40,158 nucleotides of DNA from Candidatus Poribacteria bacterium (GTDB lineage: Bacteria; Poribacteria; WGA-4E; WGA-3G): contig JAJEET010000072.1 in the NCBI GenBank assembly GCA_022820835.1, positions 1-40,158 on the forward strand, in the 5' to 3' direction. Both the position numbers and the translations under genes were made by a program. Below, piece by piece: positions 34,576-40,158 of this stretch. Position 1 is the stretch's first letter; every line of letters begins with the position of its first letter. The notes under the pieces were generated by a model. That model was not told the DNA's origin. It saw only the letters and a program-made list of their open reading frames with translations, and made no database searches.

Positions 34576-36825
34576 CTATTTCTTATTCTGTTGCGTAATA
34601 AGTTTCACAACCTCGACTCTCCCTGCTTTTACCTCCGCCTCATCCACCTCAATTTGTAGCATACCAATTATGCCTTTAGTAAACGTCCAGTCCAACTTTG
34701 CACCATCTATCGCTGTGCTACCCACATTATTTCGCAGTGAGATGTCCGCGCCTTTCTTAAGAAGAAGTTTCACTGTTTCAACGCGTCCAAGGAACGCCGC
34801 TGTATGCAGTGCCGTTGCCCCGTCCCGACTTCTCACATTCACATCGGCACCGTGTTCAAGAAGCAGTGCCACAACTTCTGTATGCCCCATCAGTGCAGCA
34901 GTCGCCAACAACGTGCTACCAGATTGAGGGTCCATCGTATTCGGATCCGCACCCCCTGCTAACGCCTGTTTCATCGTTGCCAGATCGCCGGTGAACGCCG
35001 CGCCTGATAACGCCTGTGCTTGGAATGTGGCAGCTCCGTTGAACGTCCCTTCGGTATCAAAGAGTTTAGTAATCTCTTCCCTACCCATTTTCATGGCTGC
35101 AATATCTTCTTTCTCAACCGCTACACCTATCATACCGCCGATGAAGGCAGTCATTCGCCAATCAAGACGCAGGGCATCCACAGGTGTCCCGCCATCGTTA
35201 TTGCGTGCATGCAGGTTCGCGCCGTTCTCAACAAGAAGTTTCGCGACATCCGCTCTACCGAAAACTACGGCACCGTGTAAGGGTGTACTGCCATTATCGT
35301 CTTCTATATTAACATCAGCACCGTTTTCGATAAGGAGGCGAGCCGCTTCAGTTTGCCCGTAAGACGCACTCCATGCCAAAGGAACTATGTTTAGATAGTC
35401 GTCCGGTGCGTTCACATCTTCACCTTCGGCGATATAACGTTTCATCGCCGGAAGATCGCCGGTGCGTGCGGCGTGCCATAAACCCTCTTCGGGCAATTGG
35501 ACAAACCGCTGCATCGCTTCTCTGCCAAATTCACCCGTCTCGAAAACGAATGGCGGACGCGGTCTCCTACGCCAGATAGGCATTCCATGGGCAATCTCAT
35601 CCAATAGATCGCCTTTACGGGTCCTGATGAAATCGCGAACTTTAGCAATTTCGTCCTCAAAAGTCCGTTTTTCACCCCCACCGCCCCATCTCTCTTCCTG
35701 CATAACGCGTTGCTCTGGTAAGAGATGCGGCGCAATCATTTCAGATATCCTATCCAATTCTGCTAACAATTCCACCTCATTCCAATGATTCTTAAGCAGT
35801 TCCATCATCGTTTCCGCATACCGTTGCCGTCCCACCTCAAGTTGATAGAGCCTGTACGCAACCAACCCTTGTGTCTTGACCGAGATCGGTGCCCTCGAAT
35901 TCCGATTGAAGTCAAGCATGCCAAACTTCATAAACAGCGAATCCGCACCCCACGGCAGGAAATGAAACTTGTCCGTCTCGGGGTTCAGGTAAATAAAGAA
36001 GTTGTTAGTATTCCCAGAGTAACCATCCCAGAAACCGAGTAACCCCTCCACTGCCCAAAACCGGTAAAAACTATCCAAATCGACGAGTTCGCCGATGGCT
36101 TCTTCCGTCACCTTGTTATCTGCAAGCACATCAATGAGCGCGATAATTTTTTCCCTACCGAGCGTATCGTCGCCGCGTTTGTGTTCAAAACTGTTCTCCC
36201 ACGCCTTGTTAAAATCGACGACAGTCCCTTCGTAAAACGTGCCTTCATCATCTCCGAAAGCGCGTCTCAACAACGGTTTACGCATACTTTCCACATGCGA
36301 GTAGATACCGAGACTTTTGCCGTTAACGGTTACCTTCGCATAGGCGCACCGCGGTGCAGGCGTTCCGATCACATTGAACAGCGCGTATCCCATAAACTGA
36401 CTCACCTGGCTCACGTCCTGTTTATTATTATTAAGCGTTAGGTTCGTCAATCCTTCGATTTCAGCATCTTGGTCAACGTGATTTAATTTGATCTTGAGAG
36501 AAGGCCGTGTATGGCTCTGCGAACCGATGAACCCTTTTTTTCGGATCCCGACTTTCGGAAACACCACCCCGTCAATACTCACGCTTGCTTCAACATAAGT
36601 ATACGGATGCTCGATCGGCGCAAACTGCCGCTTTTCATTCAGCGCATCCATAAAATTGCGGGACTGAAACCGAATCGTATTCCAATCCTTCTCCGAAACA
36701 GTAATCTGCACATCTATCACCCGATCCGTTGGGAATATATCGTCTAATGTGAGTTCTTTTGCACTGCTGTGAGCAGCAACCCCAAAACAGAGTACTATCG
36801 TTAAGCATATTATCCATTTTGTCAT
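34576..36825 (-). CDS. Secreted CotH kinase-like protein with C-terminal ankyrin repeats
   Basis: 749 residues. A signal peptide (1-22, IICLTIVLCFGVAAHSSA) precedes a CotH domain at about 30-400 (NLTLNNNKQDVSQVSQFMGY, APRCAYAKVTVNGKSLGIY, EGLLGFWDGYSGNTNNFFIY, HFLPWGADS). CotH proteins phosphorylate or assemble surface proteins through an atypical kinase fold. From about 430 come ankyrin repeats in two blocks (LIENGADVNIEDDNGSTPLH, LLVENGANLHARNNDGGTP, then LLEHGADVNVRSRDGATALH, LLKKGADISLRNNVGST) separated by a linker. The fusion of a secreted CotH domain with ankyrin repeats is uncommon. The ATG at 36825 has an AGAGGC site. Confidence 0.9.
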   Translation of the reverse strand: MTKWIICLTIVLCFGVAAHSSAKELTLDDIFPTDRVIDVQITVSEKDWNTIRFQSRNFMDALNEKRQFAPIEHPYTYVEASVSIDGVVFPKVGIRKKGFIGSQSHTRPSLKIKLNHVDQDAEIEGLTNLTLNNNKQDVSQVSQFMGYALFNVIGTPAPRCAYAKVTVNGKSLGIYSHVESMRKPLLRRAFGDDEGTFYEGTVVDFNKAWENSFEHKRGDDTLGREKIIALIDVLADNKVTEEAIGELVDLDSFYRFWAVEGLLGFWDGYSGNTNNFFIYLNPETDKFHFLPWGADSLFMKFGMLDFNRNSRAPISVKTQGLVAYRLYQLEVGRQRYAETMMELLKNHWNEVELLAELDRISEMIAPHLLPEQRVMQEERWGGGGEKRTFEDEIAKVRDFIRTRKGDLLDEIAHGMPIWRRRPRPPFVFETGEFGREAMQRFVQLPEEGLWHAARTGDLPAMKRYIAEGEDVNAPDDYLNIVPLAWSASYGQTEAARLLIENGADVNIEDDNGSTPLHGAVVFGRADVAKLLVENGANLHARNNDGGTPVDALRLDWRMTAFIGGMIGVAVEKEDIAAMKMGREEITKLFDTEGTFNGAATFQAQALSGAAFTGDLATMKQALAGGADPNTMDPQSGSTLLATAALMGHTEVVALLLEHGADVNVRSRDGATALHTAAFLGRVETVKLLLKKGADISLRNNVGSTAIDGAKLDWTFTKGIIGMLQIEVDEAEVKAGRVEVVKLITQQNKK

Positions 36826-37158
36826 CTTTTGCCTCTATTAGTCCGTAGGTTGGGTTGAGCGATAGAAACAAATTCAGTGTTTACAACATAAGAGATTCCA
36901 TTCTTTCAAGACACCAGAACACACCGAAAAATTAGCGAAACCCAACGCATCATCTACATATTTTAAAATAAATAACTGTCAAACGAAAAATCTAAATACT
37001 GAATGATCTTGGTCATAGTATAGCATATTTTGATTTTTTATGCTTGCTTATTTTGAACGGATTTGTTATCATAAAGGTCAATCCTTGTAGAAACGGCCTC
37101 CCAGTCGAGATTCATCAAATAGCAACACATCTCTAACGGTTTCCAGAAAGATAACGCA
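36826..37158. other. 333-base intergenic region with a degenerate inverted repeat
   Basis: No gene is visible. Inverted arms GTTGGGTT (36849-36856) and AACCCAAC (36939-36946), set in contexts TAGGTTGGGTTGAGCG and GCGAAACCCAACGCAT, mark a dispersed palindromic repeat of a kind seen in many bacteria. The remainder is AT-rich and probably contains the divergent promoters of the CotH and helicase genes, but no convincing -35/-10 pair stands out. Confidence 0.5.
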
Positions 37159-40056
37159 ATGTCAAAAACCTCCCGTATCCGAGACAACAGTATGTACGGC
37201 ACCATCGCCGACTTTCTGCGAGATAAAATCCAAGACGGTTCTGATCTCTCCATCGTCTCCGCCTATTTCACCATTTACGCCTTTGACAAACTCAGAGACG
37301 AATTAACGGGTATCAAGGGGCTCCGTTTCCTGTTCGGTGAACCCAGTTTTATCCACATTGATCCCGACAAAACCGAAAGCAAGGCGTTCCAACTCACCGA
37401 ATCAGGGCTAAAACTCCAAAACTACCTACCCCAAAAAGAGGTCGCCAAAGCTTGCGCCGACTGGATTGAAGAAAAGGTCGAGATCCGATCCGTTCGTAAA
37501 TCAAACTTCCTGCACGGCAAAATGTATTACATTGAAAACGGTAATAGCGAAGATGCAATTATCGGGAGCTCCAACTTTACCGTGCGCGGCTTAGGACTCA
37601 GCGAAACCGCAAGCAACATCGAACTCAACCTCGAAGTTGACAGTAAAAGCGATTGCACTGACCTGAAAACGTGGTTTGATAACCTCTGGGAATCGGAGCA
37701 GGTAGAAGATGTAAAAGCACAAGTGCTGCAAACCCTCAAGAATGCCTATCAGGACAAAGACCCCGAATTCATCTATTACAAAACACTTTACCACCTCTTT
37801 GAAAACATATTGGCAGATGCAAGCGACACCCAGTTCGCCGAAGCGAATCCTTCATTCCTGCAGACAGAAATCTGGCAGAAACTCTACGCTTTCCAAAAAC
37901 ACGGTGTTCAGGCATGCCTCCAGAAGCTCAAGGCACACAACGGCTGTATCATCGCTGATAGCGTCGGATTGGGCAAAACTTATGAAGCACTCGCGATTAT
38001 TAAATATTTCGAGTTGCGAAACGCGAATGTCTTGGTGCTGTGTCCGAAAAAATTAGAAAAGAACTGGACGCTTTATCCGATACACTTTCGCAGAAGACGT
38101 AATCCACTGAAAACCGATCGGTTTCGCTATAACGTTCTGGCACACACGGACCTGAGCCGAGACTCTGGAGAATCCAACGGTATTGACCTTGCACAACACG
38201 AATGGGATGGATATGATCTTATTGTCATTGACGAATCCCACAACTTCCGAAATCGCGGCACACGTTACGAAAAATTGATGGAAGATGTCATCCAGAGTGG
38301 CGGCAAAACCCAAGTTTTAATGCTCTCTGCCACACCAGTCAACAATCGACTTACCGACCTTGCGAATCAGATATGTTTAATCACTGAGGATAGGGACGAC
38401 GCTTTTAGAGAGACCGGTATTCCAAGCATTAGAGGGACGCTGAACGCTGCACAAACTCGTTTCGATACGTGGACAGCAGAAAGCGAGCAGCTGTCCGAAA
38501 AATCTGAAAAACAGGAAAGCCTTGCGGAAAGACTGAATGCCGACTTTTTTGCACTGTTGGATCGACTCACGATCGCCCGTTCTCGGACCCATGTCATAAA
38601 CTTCTACGACAACGCAATTGAAGAGGTCGGTCAATTCCCAGATCGCAAACCGCCGCAGTCTATCTTTCCTGAGATTGATCTGCAAGGCAAATTCCCGACC
38701 TACCAAACCATTAGCAACCAAATTGATGGGTATCGACTCGCAATCTTCAATCCGTCAAAATACATCCGTCAGGAATGCCGTCACCATTACGGCGAGAGAC
38801 TTCTCCAACAACGTGAATTCAACCTTATCGGTATGATGAAGGTGAACTTCCTCAAACGACTTGAGAGCAGCGTCCACTCCTTCGCATCAACCCTTGAACG
38901 CACCATTGAAAACATCAAAGAACGTGAATCTGAAATTCAGGATTTTCTGAGGGCAACTCCAAGTGCTGTAAACGAAAGCGGGTTCGATCCCTTTGCAGAA
39001 ACAACAGAAGAATACGGAGAGGATGCCGAACTACAAGCTGGTGTACAAGCAGGAAAAAATCAGACCTATCTCTATAAACATATTGACCTTGACACTTGGC
39101 TTGAAGACCTTCGCGACGATAGAACGCAATTGGATAAAATTTACAAAATCGCACAAAATATTACGTCCGATCGGGATGCAAAATTGGAACAACTCAAGCA
39201 GCTGATCGCTGCCAAGGTGCAGAATCCCAGAAAAAATCGAGACGGAAAAGAGAACCGCAAAGTCCTCGTTTTTACTGCTTTCGCCGATACTGCCAACTAT
39301 CTCTACGATAATCTATACGACTGGGCAAAGGAGACGCTTAATATTGAATCCGCTGTCGTTACCGGTGGTGCAAGCAGAAGCGAACTCGTCCGAAATGACT
39401 TTGACGAAATCCTTACCAATTTCTCACCGATATCCAAAGAGAGAGACGACGGTGAAACCGAAGCAGATGATGAACTCCCAGAAATTGATCTACTTATCGC
39501 TACCGATTGTATTTCCGAAGGACAAAACCTACAGGACTGCGACTACCTCATCAATTACGACATCCACTGGAATCCCGTCCGGATTATCCAACGTTTCGGA
39601 CGGATTGACCGCATCGGCAGCAAGAACAAGAAAATCCACCTCGTCAACTTCTGGCCCACGCCTGAACTTGACGCATACATCAAGCTCAAACCTCGTGTTG
39701 AAGCACGGATGGCACTCGTCAATCTCACTGCTACGGGTGATGATGACCTACTTTCATTGACCGAAAAAGCGAGTATGGAACAGGTCTGGACGCACCGCGA
39801 CGAGCAACTCCGCCGCATGCAAACCGATATTCTCGATTTTGAGGACATCGAGGAGCAATTGAATCTCAACCAATTCACGCTTGACGATTTCCGCGCGCAG
39901 CTGCTCAACTATCTCCGTGAAAACGAAGCGAAACTCCGAGACGCGCCACTCGGTTTATACGCCGTCACCGCACCGCTCACACACGATGGGGATCCTGTCA
40001 ACATCAAACCCGGGGTTATCCAGGGTCATTCAATTGTAGGGTTTCTCATTTTATGA
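37159..40056 (+). pseudogene. PLD-nuclease / SNF2-type helicase, C-terminus cut by an insertion sequence
   Basis: 965 codons are open, of which about 954 belong to the gene. An N-terminal phospholipase D-like domain carries H119-x-K121 (LHGKMYY) and IIGSSNFTVRGLG. An SF2 helicase follows: Walker A DSVGLGKT with K273, D358-E-S-H (VIDESHNF), LSATPVNNRL, and the C-terminal helicase lobe LIATDCISEGQNLQDC with QRFGRIDRIGS (from about 811). Proteins of this layout occur in phage-defence neighbourhoods, often beside a methyltransferase; that role is inferred. Normal relatives continue another 100-150 residues after PLGLYAV...PGVI, whereas here the frame enters QGHSIVGFLIL and stops. The start ATG 37159 has a weak ribosome binding site. 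Confidence 0.85.
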
Positions 40057-40158
40057 TGTTAACTGCGAGTTTAGGTTTCGCTGCGAAATATTGGAGTGCG
40101 TCCGTGATTTTTGTATGTCCAGTGAATCGCAAAACAGAGAGTGCCGTGTTTCGCATCG
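40021..40158 (-). mobile_element. End of an ISAs1-like insertion sequence, continues past the window
   Basis: A likely end begins at CAGGGTCATTCAATTG (40021). CAGGG-type tips are known in the ISAs1 family, and the helicase coding sequence stops resembling its family just here. The transposase tail follows within 25 bases. The far end lies outside the window, so the inverted repeat and target duplication cannot be checked here. Confidence 0.6.
40046..40158 (-). CDS. ISAs1-family transposase, C-terminal end (partial)
   Basis: Reading the minus strand from the right edge gives RNTALSVLRFTGHTKITDAL, then QYFAAKPKLAVNIIK and a stop at 40046-40048. The pattern LRN-A-LR-G-T-I-AL...A--P---L matches the C-terminal end of ISAs1 (H-repeat) family transposases. 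The DDE domain lies outside. Family assignment rests on about 36 residues and is therefore moderate. Confidence 0.6.
   Translation of the reverse strand, partial: MRNTALSVLRFTGHTKITDALQYFAAKPKLAVNIIK

Noticed and set aside
37159..40056. Assignment of the helicase to DISARM
   Set aside because: DISARM needs drmA, drmB and a methyltransferase together; none of these is visible beside the gene, and PLD and helicase are fused here.
40021..40056. QGHSIVGFLIL as the natural C-terminus of the helicase
   Set aside because: It coincides with a CAGGG element tip and antisense transposase coding, and the usual C-terminal region is missing.

Overview
This 40 kb window comes from the chromosome of a Gram-negative-type bacterium of medium GC. 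It carries a type IX secretion-like C25 protease with an FlgD-like C-terminal domain, a CotH protein, a sulfatase, a LamG lipoprotein-like protein, an Uma2 nuclease and many short palindromic intergenic repeats. This mix resembles Candidatus Poribacteria or a neighbouring lineage. That assignment is inferred from gene content only; the window has no rRNA marker.

Left part (1-9,850): an accessory region. It starts with the tail of a gene carrying a (QGIE)n repeat. Next is a gene split by an IS630-family element. Removing the element and one TA target copy restores a 367-codon frame with a zinc ribbon, a type I restriction-like PD-(D/E)XK nuclease domain and a macro domain. Then come a PLP aminotransferase, a beta-class DNA methyltransferase fused to an HNH domain, a sulfatase, a gamma-glutamylcyclotransferase-like protein, a secreted LamG protein, tRNA-Leu(CAG) and a small membrane coiled-coil protein.

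Centre (9,900-22,000): a minus-strand DUF58 / macro-domain / MFS group, then a six-tRNA cluster (Pro, Arg, His, Arg, Lys, Leu) behind a perfect consensus sigma-70 promoter. The protein quality-control block tig-clpP-clpX-lon-rqcP-pdxA follows. It couples nascent-chain folding, ClpXP and Lon proteolysis and ribosome quality control. ClpX is unusual in having two N-terminal zinc-binding modules. The gaps from clpP through pdxA hold copies of a structured repeat, which also recurs at 29.8, 30.4 and 31.7 kb.

Right part (22,000-40,158): a 2,140-residue C25 (gingipain/PorU-like) protease, then a mostly minus-strand run: NIPSNAP, RraA-like, purE, an MBL-fold hydrolase, VanZ-like, a YjhG-type sugar-acid dehydratase, Uma2, and a secreted CotH kinase-like protein with ankyrin repeats. 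The window ends in a PLD-nuclease/SNF2-helicase gene of a kind linked to phage defence. Its C-terminus is cut off at about 40,020 by an element whose transposase tail looks like the ISAs1 family. Two restriction- or defence-like genes in one window are therefore interrupted by two different insertion sequences.
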